This document shows, in pieces, positions 34,593 to 43,691 of a DNA stretch of 64,000 nucleotides. Position 1 is the first letter of the stretch. Each line of letters starts with the position of its first letter. The position numbers were made by a program, and so were the translations under genes. Source of the DNA: VRUE01 sp963742535 (GTDB lineage: Bacteria > Actinomycetota > Thermoleophilia > Solirubrobacterales > 70-9); assembly GCA_963742535.1 (NCBI GenBank), contig CAVUMC010000002.1, positions 930,001 to 994,000 of the forward strand, written 5' to 3'. The notes under the pieces were generated by a model that had not been told where the DNA came from, ran no database searches, and saw only the letters and a program-made list of their open reading frames with translations.

Positions 34593-35420
34593 TTAGACGC
34601 GGGGCTCGCGGCCCGTCAGCGCCCGGTAGAGGTCGTTGGCGCGGGTGCCGGTGAGGGCGGCGACGACGCTGGCGGCAGCGCGCGGACGGGCGCCGGACTG
34701 GACCAGATGGCGCAGGGCGTCGACCGCGAAGCCGACGTCGCGATCGTGATCTTCGGCGGCGGCCGGGGCGATCACGAGGACGATCTCGCCCTTGACGTCA
34801 CCGCGGAATCGGCGGGCCAGTTCGGCCAGCGAGCCGCGGGCGACTTCCTCGTGCATCTTCGTCATCTCGCGGCAGACGGCGGCGGGGCGGTCGGGCGCGA
34901 TCGCCGCCAGCGCCGCCAGCGACTCGCCGACGCGGCGCGGGGACTCGAAGGCGATGACTGTCTCGGCCGAGCGCAGTACCCGCTCCATCTCACCGGAGCG
35001 CTTGGGCAGGAAGCCCTCGAAGCGCCAGCGATCGGTCGGCAGGCCGGAGGCGACCAGCGCCACTGGGACGACCGACGGACCCGGCAGCACGGTGATGTCG
35101 AGGGCGCGGTCGATGCAGCGGCGGATCAGCTTGTAGCCGGGGTCGGAGATTCCCGGCATGCCGGCGTCGGAGACGAGGGCGACGATGTCGCCGCGCTCGA
35201 TCCGCTGCGCCAACTCAGTTGCCCGCGGCCCTTCGTTGCCCTCGTGGTTGGAGACCAGCGGCGGCGCCGGGCGAATGCCGAGCTTGTCGAGCAGGCCGCC
35301 GGTGCGGCGCGTGTCCTCGCAGGCGATCCAGTCGGCGCTGACCAGCGCGTCGCGCATCCGCGCGGTGACGTCGTCGAGATTTCCGATCGGGGTCGGGCAG
35401 ACGATCAGCTCGCCCGGCAT
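34593..35420 (-). CDS. rsmI: 16S rRNA (cytidine1402-2'-O)-methyltransferase
   Basis: A 275-residue tetrapyrrole-methylase-fold protein. It begins LIVCPTPIGNLDDVTARMRDAL, followed by CEDTRRTGGLLDKLGI, NHEGNEGPRATELAQRI and VSDAGMPGISDPGYKLI. These are the RsmI signatures. It 2'-O-methylates C1402 of 16S rRNA. The start overlaps the glucokinase stop by one base. Confidence 0.93.
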   Translation of the reverse strand: MPGELIVCPTPIGNLDDVTARMRDALVSADWIACEDTRRTGGLLDKLGIRPAPPLVSNHEGNEGPRATELAQRIERGDIVALVSDAGMPGISDPGYKLIRRCIDRALDITVLPGPSVVPVALVASGLPTDRWRFEGFLPKRSGEMERVLRSAETVIAFESPRRVGESLAALAAIAPDRPAAVCREMTKMHEEVARGSLAELARRFRGDVKGEIVLVIAPAAAEDHDRDVGFAVDALRHLVQSGARPRAAASVVAALTGTRANDLYRALTGREPRV

Positions 35421-36382
35421 CAGCCCGCGCCCTGCTCCAGCTCGATCCGCGCCATCGCCGCGGCGCCGATCATGCCGGCGTCCGAGCCCAGCTCGGCCGC
35501 GACAACCGGGATCTGCTTCATCGGCGGCAGCGCCCGCGCCGCGAGCTCGCGGCGGGCGGGGTCGAGCAGGAGGTCGCCGGCGGCGATCACCCCGCCGCCG
35601 ATGACGAAGACTTCGGGCTCGAAGATGTTGGCGAAGCTGGTCAGGGCGACGCCGAGGCGCGAGCCGACCAGATCGAAGACGCCGCGCGCGGTCTGATCAC
35701 CGGCAAGCGCCGCCTCGGTCACCGCCTTGCCGTCGACCGTCTCGCCCTGGGCCAGCATCGCGCCGAGCGCCGAGTCGGGCTCGCGCTCTGCCGCCGCCCT
35801 GGCTTCGCGCCCAAGCGCGGTGCCGGAGGCGAGCGTCTCGACGCAGCCCCGGCCCGGGCAGTTGCCCTGGCAAGGAGGGCCGTCGACCTCGATCACGGTG
35901 TGACCGAGCTCAGCGCCGGCGCCGGTGGAACCGCGGTAGATCTCGCCGTTGAGGATCAAGCCGCCGCCGATGCCGGTGCCGATCGTCAGCATCACCGCGT
36001 TGCGGGCACCCTTTGCCGCGCCATAGAGGTGCTCGGCGAGGGCGGCGACGTTGGCGTCGTTGTCGACGACGATTGGCAGGCCGGTCCGCTCGCCGGCGAT
36101 TTCGCGGATCGGCAGATTCTCCAGCGGCAGGTTGACCGCCGAGCGGGCGATGCCTTTGTCGTGGTCGACCGTGGCGGGGATGCCGAGGCCGACCGCAGCG
36201 ACGCCCGGGCATTTGCCCCGCGCCTCCTCGATCTCCCTGACCAGCAGCTCGACCAGCTCGTCCTCGGTCTGCCCGGTCGAGCCCTCGCGGCTCTCCCAGA
36301 GCACTTTCGAGTCGGGATCGACGACACCGAGCAGCATCTTCGTGCCGCCCAGGTCAACCCCGATGATTTCCCCTGCACTCAT
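35420..36382 (-). CDS. ROK family glucokinase
   Basis: A 320-residue sugar kinase with the phosphate-1 motif IGVDLGGTKMLLGVVD, IPATVDHDKG, VDNDANVAALAEHLYG, and the zinc motif CQGNCPGRGCVETLASGTALG. GTGIGGGLILNGEIYRGSTGAGAELGHTVI completes the ROK signature. It phosphorylates glucose with ATP or polyphosphate; other hexoses are possible. Confidence 0.92.
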   Translation of the reverse strand: MSAGEIIGVDLGGTKMLLGVVDPDSKVLWESREGSTGQTEDELVELLVREIEEARGKCPGVAAVGLGIPATVDHDKGIARSAVNLPLENLPIREIAGERTGLPIVVDNDANVAALAEHLYGAAKGARNAVMLTIGTGIGGGLILNGEIYRGSTGAGAELGHTVIEVDGPPCQGNCPGRGCVETLASGTALGREARAAAEREPDSALGAMLAQGETVDGKAVTEAALAGDQTARGVFDLVGSRLGVALTSFANIFEPEVFVIGGGVIAAGDLLLDPARRELAARALPPMKQIPVVAAELGSDAGMIGAAAMARIELEQGAG

Positions 36383-36447
36383 TCGTGTTCTGAGGCAGGG
36401 TAGAGACGGGCGACCGCGGGCATCGGCATGATTCCCGGCAGTCTTTC

Positions 36448-37683
36448 ATGGCCGACAATGGCGAGCAGCAGCCCTCCGGGCCGCCCGAGTACAAGGTCTA
36501 CCGGTCCCGGAAGGGCCGCTTGTCCGGGTTGCGGTCCCCAGATCTCTCAGGACTCAGGGAGCGGACGCCGCGCGCGCCGAAGTGGTGGCGACGGGACAAG
36601 GGCAATGAGCCCGAGCTGCCGGGCGAGCCGAAGCCGCGCCGCCGCTGGACCGGCAAGCGGGTGCTCAAGTGGGTCGGGATCGCGGCCTTGGGCTGGATCC
36701 TGCTCAGCTTCCTCGCCTTCGCCGTCTCGGCGCAGCTGCAGTCCTTCAAGCTCTCCGGCGAAGCGAAGGACGCCTTGCACGGCAACCCTCTCCTCCTCCC
36801 CAGTGCCCAGACGATCCTTGTGATGGGGACCGACGCCCGGCCGCCCGACACCAAGGAGCCCGGGGCCCCCCACTCGCAGAAGTGCTTCGAACAGCAGTCG
36901 CACGGCGACGCCCCGCACGACGGCTGCGAAGCCGGTGAATACCGCGCCGACTCCCTGATGCTGATCCGCGCCGGCGGCGGCGCCTTCCGCAAGCTCTCGA
37001 TCCCGCGCGACAGCTACGCCGAAATTCCCGACCAGAGCCCGCAGAAAATCAACGCGGCCTTCGCCTTCGGCGGCGCCAAGGCGCAGATCGAAGCGGTCGA
37101 AAACTTCCTCGATGTCGAAATTGACCACGTCGCGATCGTCGACTTCACCGGCTTCGAAGACCTGATCAACGCCGTCGGCGGGGTCACGGTCGACGTCCCG
37201 CACAAGCTCTGCGCCGACATCTCCGGCGGTGCCGGCGGCGGTCAGGGCGGCGTCACTCTGCGCCTGCACAAGGGCGAGAACACCCTCGACGGCGAAAAGG
37301 CGCTCGCCTACTCACGCGTGCGCGAGCCGAGCGAATGCCCCGGTCCCGGCAAGAGCGCCTACTCACTCGGCTACAACGACTTCGACCGCGCCCAAGCCCA
37401 ACAGCGGGTGATCAACGGAATCAAGGACCGCCTCACCGACCCCCTGCGCGCTCCCTACAACTTCATCCACGGCCCGATCATCGGCTGGGACGCGCCCAAA
37501 GCCTTCGTCAGCGACATGGGCTTCCTGACGATGCCGCAACTGATCCTTTCCGCCGCGATCGGCGGCAGCGGCAGCACCGACGTGCTCTGCTCCAAGGGCG
37601 AATGCAGCGAAGGCCCCGGCGGCAGCCAGGAAGTCCCCGACTCAGCCCGCCACCGCGCCGTCCACCGCCTGCTCAACGGCTAG
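36448..37683 (+). CDS. LytR-CpsA-Psr (LCP) family protein
   Basis: A 411-residue membrane-anchored protein. A basic N-terminal cytoplasmic part is followed by a TM segment (VGIAALGWILLSFLAFAVSA). The extracellular LCP domain has ILVMGTDAR, RADSLMLIRAG, LSIPRDSYAEIP, INAAFAFGG, and DFTGFEDLINAVGGVTVDVP. The catalytic-type Arg pair and Asp residues are present. LCP enzymes attach glycopolymers to peptidoglycan. It ends convergently with the FmdB gene, sharing a CTAG at the stops. Confidence 0.92.
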   Translation: MADNGEQQPSGPPEYKVYRSRKGRLSGLRSPDLSGLRERTPRAPKWWRRDKGNEPELPGEPKPRRRWTGKRVLKWVGIAALGWILLSFLAFAVSAQLQSFKLSGEAKDALHGNPLLLPSAQTILVMGTDARPPDTKEPGAPHSQKCFEQQSHGDAPHDGCEAGEYRADSLMLIRAGGGAFRKLSIPRDSYAEIPDQSPQKINAAFAFGGAKAQIEAVENFLDVEIDHVAIVDFTGFEDLINAVGGVTVDVPHKLCADISGGAGGGQGGVTLRLHKGENTLDGEKALAYSRVREPSECPGPGKSAYSLGYNDFDRAQAQQRVINGIKDRLTDPLRAPYNFIHGPIIGWDAPKAFVSDMGFLTMPQLILSAAIGGSGSTDVLCSKGECSEGPGGSQEVPDSARHRAVHRLLNG

Positions 37684-37991
37684 TCGCTGGTGGTCGAGGC
37701 CTTCGGCTTGGAGTCGCCGGAGGACTTGGAGTCGCTGGAGCTGGAGCTGGAGTCGCTGCTGCTCTTCGACTCGCTCGAGCTCTCGGAGCCGCCGTTGGCG
37801 GAGCCGCCCTTCTTCTTCTTGCCGTAGTCGGTGTTGTAGAAGCCGGAGCCCTTGAAATGGACGGCGACGGGATGCAGGACGCGCTCCGCCGGGGCGCCGC
37901 ACTCCTGGCACTCGGTCAGCGCGTCGTCGCTCATCTTCTGGAGCACGTCGAAGACGTGTCCGTTCTCGCATTTGTACTCGTAGATAGGCAC
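37680..37991 (-). CDS. FmdB family zinc-ribbon protein with Ser-rich tail
   Basis: A 103-residue protein from the GTG at 37991. VPIYEYKCENGHVFDVLQKMSDD and CQECGAPAERVLHPVAVHFKGSGFYNTDYG form the zinc-ribbon FmdB domain with two Cys pairs (KCENGH; CQEC). The C-terminal 45 residues are Ser- and Lys-rich and disordered. The domain is common beside translation genes, and here the glycyl-tRNA synthetase gene is divergent. Confidence 0.88.
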   Translation of the reverse strand: MPIYEYKCENGHVFDVLQKMSDDALTECQECGAPAERVLHPVAVHFKGSGFYNTDYGKKKKGGSANGGSESSSESKSSSDSSSSSSDSKSSGDSKPKASTTSD

Positions 37992-38015
37992 GGGCTGCGG
38001 GATTATCACAGCCGG

Positions 38016-38028
38016 TACGGTTCTGGCC
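38016..38028 (+). promoter_or_regulatory. Candidate leaderless promoter of glyQS
   Basis: TACGGT at 38016-38021 lies 7 bases before the ATG at 38029 with no Shine-Dalgarno. This fits the TANNNT leaderless pattern. Confidence 0.5.
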
Positions 38029-39420
38029 ATGGCGACCACCGAGCAGAGAGCACCGCAGACAGATGTCTCGATGGAGGAGATCGTCGCGCTCTGCAAGCGC
38101 CGCGGCTTCGTCTTCCCCTCCTCGGAGATCTACGGCGGGCTCGGTTCGACCTACGACTACGGCCATTACGGCGTCCTGCTCAAGAACAACGTCAAGGGCG
38201 AGTGGTGGCGGGCGATGCTGCAGGAACGCGATGACATCGTCGCCCTCGACTCGGCGATCCTCCAGCACCCGCGGGTCTGGGAGGCCTCTGGCCACCTGGA
38301 AGGCTTCACCGACCCGCTGGTCCAGTGCTTGGGGAAATGCAAGAAGCGCTGGCGCGAGGATCACCTGCGCGAGGCGGTCGAAGCCGACGGCGGCGACCCC
38401 AGCGCCGAGCTGCGCTGCCCCCAGTGCGGCGGCGAGCTCTCCGAGCCGCGCCAGTTCAACCTGATGTTCGAGACCCACGTCGGCCCGGTGGCGGGCGAGG
38501 GCTCAGAGGTCTACCTGCGGCCGGAGACCGCCCAGGGCATCTTCATCAACTTCAAGAACGTGCTCAGCTTCGCCCGTAAGAAGCCGCCCTTCGGCATCGC
38601 CCAGATCGGCAAGTCCTTCCGCAACGAGATCACGCCGGGCAATTTCATCTTCCGCACCCGCGAGTTCGAACAGATGGAGATGGAGTTCTTCGTGCCGCCG
38701 GCCGAAGCGGAGCGCTGGTACCGCGAGTGGATCGGGCTGCGCGAGCGCTGGTACACCGACCTCGGCATCCGCCCCGACTTCCTCCGCGTCCGCCCCCACG
38801 ACGCCGACGAGCTCTCGCACTACTCATCGGGAACCAGCGACGTCGAGTACCTCTTCCCGATCGGCTGGTCGGAGCTGGAGGGCATCGCCAACCGCGGCGA
38901 CTTTGACCTCACCCAGCACGCCAAGTTCAGCGGCGAGAAGCTCGAGTACTTCGACCAGCAGGCCAAAGATCGCTACGTCCCCCACGTGATCGAGCCGGCC
39001 GCCGGTGCCGACCGCGCCACGCTCGCCTTCCTCGTCGACGCCTACGAGGTCGAAGAAGTCGAGGACCGCAAGCGCACCGTGCTGCGCCTCCACCCTCGCC
39101 TGGCACCGAACAAGGTCGCGGTCCTCCCCCTCGTCTCCAAGGAGGGCATGCCCGAGAAGGCCCGCGAGATCTTCCAGGAGCTGCGCGCCCGCATGCCCGC
39201 CGAGTTCGACGAGGGCGGCTCGATCGGCAAGCGCTACCGCCGCCAGGACGAGATCGGCACCCCCTGGGGCATCACCGTCGACCACCAAACGATGGAAGAC
39301 GACACCGTCACCCTCCGCGACCGCGACTCCCTCGAGCAGACGCGCGTCCCAATCGCCGGCCTCGCCGACGACCTCTCCGCGCGACTCGCGCAGCCCTGGC
39401 GCAGCCCGAAGCTGGACTAA
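38029..39420 (+). CDS. glyQS: Glycyl-tRNA synthetase, class II dimeric type
   Basis: A 463-residue single-chain synthetase with SEIYGGLGSTYDYGHYG near residue 30, FNLMFETHVGP, YLRPETAQGIFINF, FGIAQIGKSFRNEITPGNFIFRTREFEQMEMEFF, and GWSELEGIANRGDFDL, the class II motifs. The C-terminal anticodon-binding domain contains LAPNKVAVLPLV. It attaches glycine to tRNA-Gly. Confidence 0.95.
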   Translation: MATTEQRAPQTDVSMEEIVALCKRRGFVFPSSEIYGGLGSTYDYGHYGVLLKNNVKGEWWRAMLQERDDIVALDSAILQHPRVWEASGHLEGFTDPLVQCLGKCKKRWREDHLREAVEADGGDPSAELRCPQCGGELSEPRQFNLMFETHVGPVAGEGSEVYLRPETAQGIFINFKNVLSFARKKPPFGIAQIGKSFRNEITPGNFIFRTREFEQMEMEFFVPPAEAERWYREWIGLRERWYTDLGIRPDFLRVRPHDADELSHYSSGTSDVEYLFPIGWSELEGIANRGDFDLTQHAKFSGEKLEYFDQQAKDRYVPHVIEPAAGADRATLAFLVDAYEVEEVEDRKRTVLRLHPRLAPNKVAVLPLVSKEGMPEKAREIFQELRARMPAEFDEGGSIGKRYRRQDEIGTPWGITVDHQTMEDDTVTLRDRDSLEQTRVPIAGLADDLSARLAQPWRSPKLD

Positions 39421-39438
39421 AGGGACTACGTAGTCCAG
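39413..39438. terminator. Palindrome at the glyQS 3' end
   Basis: CTGGACTA (39413-39420, ending with the stop codon) pairs with TAGTCCAG (39431-39438). A perfect 14-base palindrome, GGACTACGTAGTCC, lies inside at 39423-39436. It sits between two convergent genes and at the border of the AT-richer island. It may be a terminator or junction mark. Confidence 0.4.
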
Positions 39439-39446
39439 AGTTGAGC

Positions 39447-40097
39447 CTAGGGGGCCATCTGTTTCGCTAGGCCCATCAGCTCGACGGCGATAGCTCTAAG
39501 CCAACGCTCCTGCAGAAGCGGTTCTGAACTTCGCCAATCTCGCAAGAAGCTTCCGGCCGACCCACCCGGATATCGCTGGCCTGCCAAACCCATCGAAGCG
39601 CTATCCATCTCTTCCTTGACTTGGATACTTCCGTGCGCAATGCGGTGCCTAATAGCCGCAAACCATTCAAGTCGCGCTTCGTTAGAAGCAAGCACTTCCT
39701 TATGAACACCATTATGAAACCATTTGATACATCGTTTCTCGACCGCATATGGGTTGTGCCACAAAATATAGTCACGGCCATTCAGCAATGCTGCGCGTGC
39801 TTCCCCAATGGTTGAAAAGGGAGCGTGTGGTAACCGAAGTAATGGTAAATGTAAAGGTGAGTTCCACCCGCACATCATTCGTATGAAGCTCTCTTCTAGA
39901 AAAGCCTCCCAGCTTGCAAACATTCGAAGATATGCCAACTCATAGAGGAAACCCACACGTGCGGTAGTCAGTTCCCGCCTCGGGATCGAACCACGGGGGG
40001 ACTCATTTCTCGCTATCTCTCCCGCCTGAGCAATATCCACCGATCGCTGAGCATCTTGGACAAAGCGCGACGCCAGAGGAGGCATTGAACGAGGCAT
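39447..40097 (-). CDS. HEPN domain protein (RiboL-PSP/MAE_28990-like)
   Basis: A 216-residue protein. Its N-terminal part FLYELAYLRMFASWEAFLEESFIRMM and the later RLEWFAAIRHRIAHGS, with the R(x4)H HEPN ribonuclease motif in RHRIAH, fit the RiboL-PSP-HEPN group. Such proteins are RNases of toxin-antitoxin or abortive-infection systems. It ends near glyQS and starts 3 bases downstream of the DUF262 gene, so the two form one operon. Base composition is clearly lower in GC than the neighbours, suggesting acquisition. Confidence 0.75.
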   Translation of the reverse strand: MPRSMPPLASRFVQDAQRSVDIAQAGEIARNESPRGSIPRRELTTARVGFLYELAYLRMFASWEAFLEESFIRMMCGWNSPLHLPLLRLPHAPFSTIGEARAALLNGRDYILWHNPYAVEKRCIKWFHNGVHKEVLASNEARLEWFAAIRHRIAHGSIQVKEEMDSASMGLAGQRYPGGSAGSFLRDWRSSEPLLQERWLRAIAVELMGLAKQMAP

Positions 40098-40099
40098 TT

Positions 40100-41212
40100 C
40101 TAGCGGGCAACCTCCAAGATTGCTTTAGTTCTCGTTCGTCTGGGCTGAATATTATCTGTCTGCCTCAGCGCCGCAGCTACAAACGATGAGTATCTGGCAG
40201 GAATTGTCTCGTCTTCTTTTGCCAGAGCCACGACCTCGGAGAGTCGCGTAACCCTCTCTCGAAGCCGCTTTTTCTCCCCAGCTTTGAGACGACGGCCTAG
40301 GCTCTTGCTTCCCAGATTGGGTACGCCAAAGGTGAGATGATATATCGCAGCAAACAGTGAGTAGAACAGCGGAGGACGTCGAAACTCGCCTTCCGAAAGA
40401 GTATCGCCAAGCGTCTCGGATATTTCGTCAATTACGATACGGAATCGCCGTTCCATCACTGACTGTTTAGGGAACTCCGCATCATAATTTGCATAAAAAC
40501 TATTGATTGAATTCTTCTTGTCCTGCAACCCATCCAAGCCGACGATCAATAGCTCGCTAGTTAGCTCGACCTCAAGCATCCTTGCCATTGCGGCTTCGGT
40601 AAATATGCGGTTTACTCGCCAAAACTCGACATGCTCATATGCAAGGGAATATGACACTTGCTTGAACAAGCCGAAGTATGTTCCATTGCGCAGCTCTTGT
40701 TTGTTCAGCGGTACGGAATAAGTATTTAGACGTGCAAATATGTCTAGTACTCGCGAATCGGATACGCCGTGGAGTACCTCAAAAATAAAAGGGAACTCTC
40801 TAATCGCATCCTGATGCGTAGGCGCAAGTTCATCGAAGGTGCGGCCACACCACTTATCACCGACGGCATTTGTGAGCGCGTATTCTCCATCTATAAATGA
40901 GAGGAGCGCGCGCAAGCGTTGCTGCCCATCGATGACCTCCCGGACAGTCCGGCTTTTATCTTTACTTTGAGTGATCCGAATGTAAATTGGTGGCACCGGA
41001 TAACCGCGAAGCAACGTGTCGATGAAGAAAGAGCGTGCCGGTGTCTTCCAAACCTCCCTGCGCTGAAAGCGAGCAGTCAACTCGAGTGACTGCGCCTCTC
41101 GGAATGCGAGCAGATCGTTGGCTGTGTATATCGACCTCTCTGGCTTGATTGACACACGATCCTCCGTAGCGATTAGCGTTTGCAGGCGCAGCCTATCCGA
41201 GAACTGCGACAT
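40100..41212 (-). CDS. DUF262 domain protein (ParB/GmrSD-like nuclease or NTPase partner)
   Basis: A 370-residue protein. Its DUF262 core shows LTARFQRREVWKTPARSFFIDTLLRGYPVPPIYI, VREVIDGQQRLRALLSFI and ARLNTYSVPLNKQELRNG, with the conserved DGQQR. DUF262 is the N-terminal domain of GmrSD restriction enzymes; here the DUF1524 nuclease domain is absent. The adjacent HEPN protein may be the effector. The gene is AT-richer than its surroundings. Confidence 0.85.
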   Translation of the reverse strand: MSQFSDRLRLQTLIATEDRVSIKPERSIYTANDLLAFREAQSLELTARFQRREVWKTPARSFFIDTLLRGYPVPPIYIRITQSKDKSRTVREVIDGQQRLRALLSFIDGEYALTNAVGDKWCGRTFDELAPTHQDAIREFPFIFEVLHGVSDSRVLDIFARLNTYSVPLNKQELRNGTYFGLFKQVSYSLAYEHVEFWRVNRIFTEAAMARMLEVELTSELLIVGLDGLQDKKNSINSFYANYDAEFPKQSVMERRFRIVIDEISETLGDTLSEGEFRRPPLFYSLFAAIYHLTFGVPNLGSKSLGRRLKAGEKKRLRERVTRLSEVVALAKEDETIPARYSSFVAAALRQTDNIQPRRTRTKAILEVAR

Positions 41213-41316
41213 CGAAAGCAGCTAAACCGCCCGTTGAGAAACCTAACTGTGTTTTACTTGGCCAGCTGTCCACAACCTGAATAGTTGACCACCTGGGCTA
41301 TATGGCGACCCTATCC

Positions 41317-41682
41317 CTAGCCCTCGATCAGGCCGATGACGTTGCCCTCGGGGTCTTTGAACTGACCGAGGACCATGCGGCCCATGATCGTCTCGGGGCC
41401 CATGACGCGGGTGCCGCCTAGGGACTCGGCCTTGGTCAGGGCCTCCTCGACGTTGGGGACTTCGACGTAGAAGGTGACGTGGCCCTCGTAGCCGTCGGGG
41501 CCCTGGCCGATGCCGCCGCCGAGGCCGATGCCTTCGGAGTTGCTGTTGGCTTCGCGGTCGACCAGGCCATATTTCATCTCGTTGTCGGCGTTGACGTTCC
41601 AGTCGAAGAGCTCGGCGTAGTAGCTCTGCAGCTTCTCGCCGTCGCTGCCGACGACCTCGAAGTGGACCACTGGCTGTCCCAT
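41317..41682 (-). CDS. VOC family (glyoxalase/dioxygenase) protein
   Basis: A 121-residue protein with VVHFEVVGSDGEKLQSYYAELFDWNVN, GHVTFYVEVPNVEEALTKAESLGG and GQFKDPEGNVIGLIEG, the paired beta-alpha-beta VOC fold. A strong Shine-Dalgarno (AAGGAGGAG) precedes the ATG. Likely a small-molecule-binding or metal-dependent enzyme; the substrate is unknown. Confidence 0.9.
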   Translation of the reverse strand: MGQPVVHFEVVGSDGEKLQSYYAELFDWNVNADNEMKYGLVDREANSNSEGIGLGGGIGQGPDGYEGHVTFYVEVPNVEEALTKAESLGGTRVMGPETIMGRMVLGQFKDPEGNVIGLIEG

Positions 41683-41709
41683 GTCTCCTCCTTGTTGGCG
41701 ATGCGCCGC

Positions 41710-42765
41710 TCAGGCGCTTGCCATGAACCGTTCCACATCGACGGCGTCCGCCGCAAGCGCGGCGCTGGCCGCCTTTGAGACGCGCCCGAGCGGCTCGAGC
41801 GTGACTTTGCCACGGGCGAATTTCCAGGTTCCAGCGGCGCGTCCCTTGACCAAGGAGAAGGGCCGGAAGATGCCGTTCAGCGTCACCAAGTGGGTGTGCG
41901 GGCCGAGGATGAGCTCGCGCGAGGTCCAGCCGAGCAGCAACGGATCGAAGGCGCCGAGCAGGCGCGGGGCGGGCACCTCGGGCTCAGGCGGTGCCTTGGC
42001 GAGATGGACGAGGCCGTCATCGCGCTCGACCAGCTCCGCAGCGATCGCAGTCAAGCCGGCGCGCGCGTCGCGCAGCGGCAGCCCGGCCCAGCGGGCGAGG
42101 TCGCGATCGTTGGCCGGTGCGTGGCCGACGAGATATCGCCGAGCAAGCTCGGCGAGGGCCACATCGCGATCGACTTTGGGCTGCTTCCCGAGCCAGTCGC
42201 GAACGAGGACGTAGGCGTGGTCTTTGCCGACCATCGGCCCACGGACGACTACGCCTCTTACCGCGGCGAGGAAAAGAAGGTGGATAAGCGCCTGACCCGC
42301 AGTGGGAACGCCGGCGGAATCAAGGCGCTCGCGCAGCTGGTGACGAGTCAGCGCGCCCTCTTTTTTCAGCGCCATCTCGATCGTCTTCACCGCACGCTCC
42401 CCTTGCTCAGCCGGCACCCCCTCCTGCCGCAGACGCCGCACGCAGGAGGTGTGCAGCGGCGGCGTGGTCAGGGCCTGCAGCAGCGGATAGTCCTCGCTGC
42501 GCACGAGGTGCAACGTGCCGCGGTTGAGCCAGGTGATCAGCAGGGAGCGCTCCTCGGTCAGAGCACGGTCGACGTCCGCCGCGGCAAGGCCCTCGCTGCG
42601 CGCTCGCACCGCCAGCCGCGCTCCGCGCGGGTCCTGACCCTGAACCGCGAGAAGGCGCTCAGCGACGGCGACCGGGCTCGCGAGCGGCTGCCCCGCGAGT
42701 CCCTGCGCGGTGAACCGCTCGGCGAAGGTCGAACGACGAACCGCGCCCTCTCCCCGCCCGGTCAA
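41710..42765 (-). CDS. Winged-helix DNA-binding domain protein (HTH_42/AlkZ-like)
   Basis: A 351-residue protein of the HTH_42 family: FAERFTAQGLAGQPLASPVAVAERLLAVQGQDPRGARLAVRAR at the start, then TWLNRGTLHLVRSEDYPLL and the C-terminal LLGAFDPLLLGWTSRELIL. Relatives such as AlkZ and YcaQ are DNA glycosylases acting on crosslinks, often with a catalytic QxQ/QxD motif; VQGQDPRG contains QGQD. The exact role is inferred. It is coupled to the upstream gene by an ATGA overlap. Confidence 0.85.
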   Translation of the reverse strand: MTGRGEGAVRRSTFAERFTAQGLAGQPLASPVAVAERLLAVQGQDPRGARLAVRARSEGLAAADVDRALTEERSLLITWLNRGTLHLVRSEDYPLLQALTTPPLHTSCVRRLRQEGVPAEQGERAVKTIEMALKKEGALTRHQLRERLDSAGVPTAGQALIHLLFLAAVRGVVVRGPMVGKDHAYVLVRDWLGKQPKVDRDVALAELARRYLVGHAPANDRDLARWAGLPLRDARAGLTAIAAELVERDDGLVHLAKAPPEPEVPAPRLLGAFDPLLLGWTSRELILGPHTHLVTLNGIFRPFSLVKGRAAGTWKFARGKVTLEPLGRVSKAASAALAADAVDVERFMASA

Positions 42766-43691
42766 TCGAGCAGGCGGGGGTCTTTGTCGAGCGAGAGGTC
42801 CCGCTTCAGTTCGTGCAACTTGACGACCGCCGGGTCCGAGTGCGCGTCGAGCGGGCTGCTGGAGCGGTCCGGCACCACGATGATGACCTGGCCTCGCTTC
42901 GATTCCGCTCCCGTGAATTTCTCGAGGCGGCGCATCTCTTTTTCCAGGATCGGCGAGGACCTCTTCATTGCGAAGCGAGGGACGACACGAAACTGCTGCT
43001 CCCCCTTGACCGCGTGAAAATCCGGGCGCCTGCGTTTGGTGGGAATCTGCTCGACGCTCCAGCCGTTTCTCTCCAGCAGCCTCGGCACGAGGCTGTAGAA
43101 GACGCTCATCCGCAGGCTATCGACGACTTTCTCGGCGTTGCGAAGGAAAGCGCCACGCGGTCCCGGCAGCAGCGTGTCGAGCTCCTCGTCGCGCAGGGTG
43201 AGGATCCAACTTGCGGTACGCGCTTCGTCCTCGGTGATGTATCCGTCGCCCCTGAGCCCACCGATCGTGACGAAAGCATCACGGCGGTCCCCATAGCTGA
43301 GCAGGTGCTTGGCGATGTAGGACATCTTCCGCTCGAGCTCGAGGCGGAGAGTGAGCATGTCTTCGACAGGCTCATCGGCAACGGAATCATCGGCCTCTCC
43401 ACTCACCTCGCGCGCTGCTGAAGCCGCATCCTTGATCGCCGCCTCAGGAAACTCGACGCCGTCCTTGGAGATCTTGACCGCGAGTTCCCCTTTCCACGCC
43501 CGGACCACGATCACCATCACGAGATAAGCCGCAAGCAGAATCACCAGCACCCGCTCGACGTGAAGGAGGACGTTCGAACCAAGCGCCACGTCCGGCAGCG
43601 GGCCGGAGATGCCGCTGAACCCCGACGCCACGGCGGCGGCAATGAGCACGACCCCGAGGACGAGCGCGTAGGCGTGTTTCCGCAGCTCCAC
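42762..43691 (-). CDS. Two-TM membrane protein of unknown function
   Basis: A 309-residue protein from the GTG at 43691. Two N-terminal TM segments (YALVLGVVLIAAAVASGF; VLVILLAAYLVMVIVV) are followed by an acidic helical middle and a C-terminal domain. The C-terminal domain reads WSVEQIPTKRRRPDFHAV, FRVVPRF and RGQVIIVVPDRS, which faintly resembles a restriction-endonuclease-like fold. I do not recognise a family. It shares the exact 17-base start context TAGGATCTGCCGCCGTG with the FKBP gene at 47208. Confidence 0.6.
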   Translation of the reverse strand: MELRKHAYALVLGVVLIAAAVASGFSGISGPLPDVALGSNVLLHVERVLVILLAAYLVMVIVVRAWKGELAVKISKDGVEFPEAAIKDAASAAREVSGEADDSVADEPVEDMLTLRLELERKMSYIAKHLLSYGDRRDAFVTIGGLRGDGYITEDEARTASWILTLRDEELDTLLPGPRGAFLRNAEKVVDSLRMSVFYSLVPRLLERNGWSVEQIPTKRRRPDFHAVKGEQQFRVVPRFAMKRSSPILEKEMRRLEKFTGAESKRGQVIIVVPDRSSSPLDAHSDPAVVKLHELKRDLSLDKDPRLLD

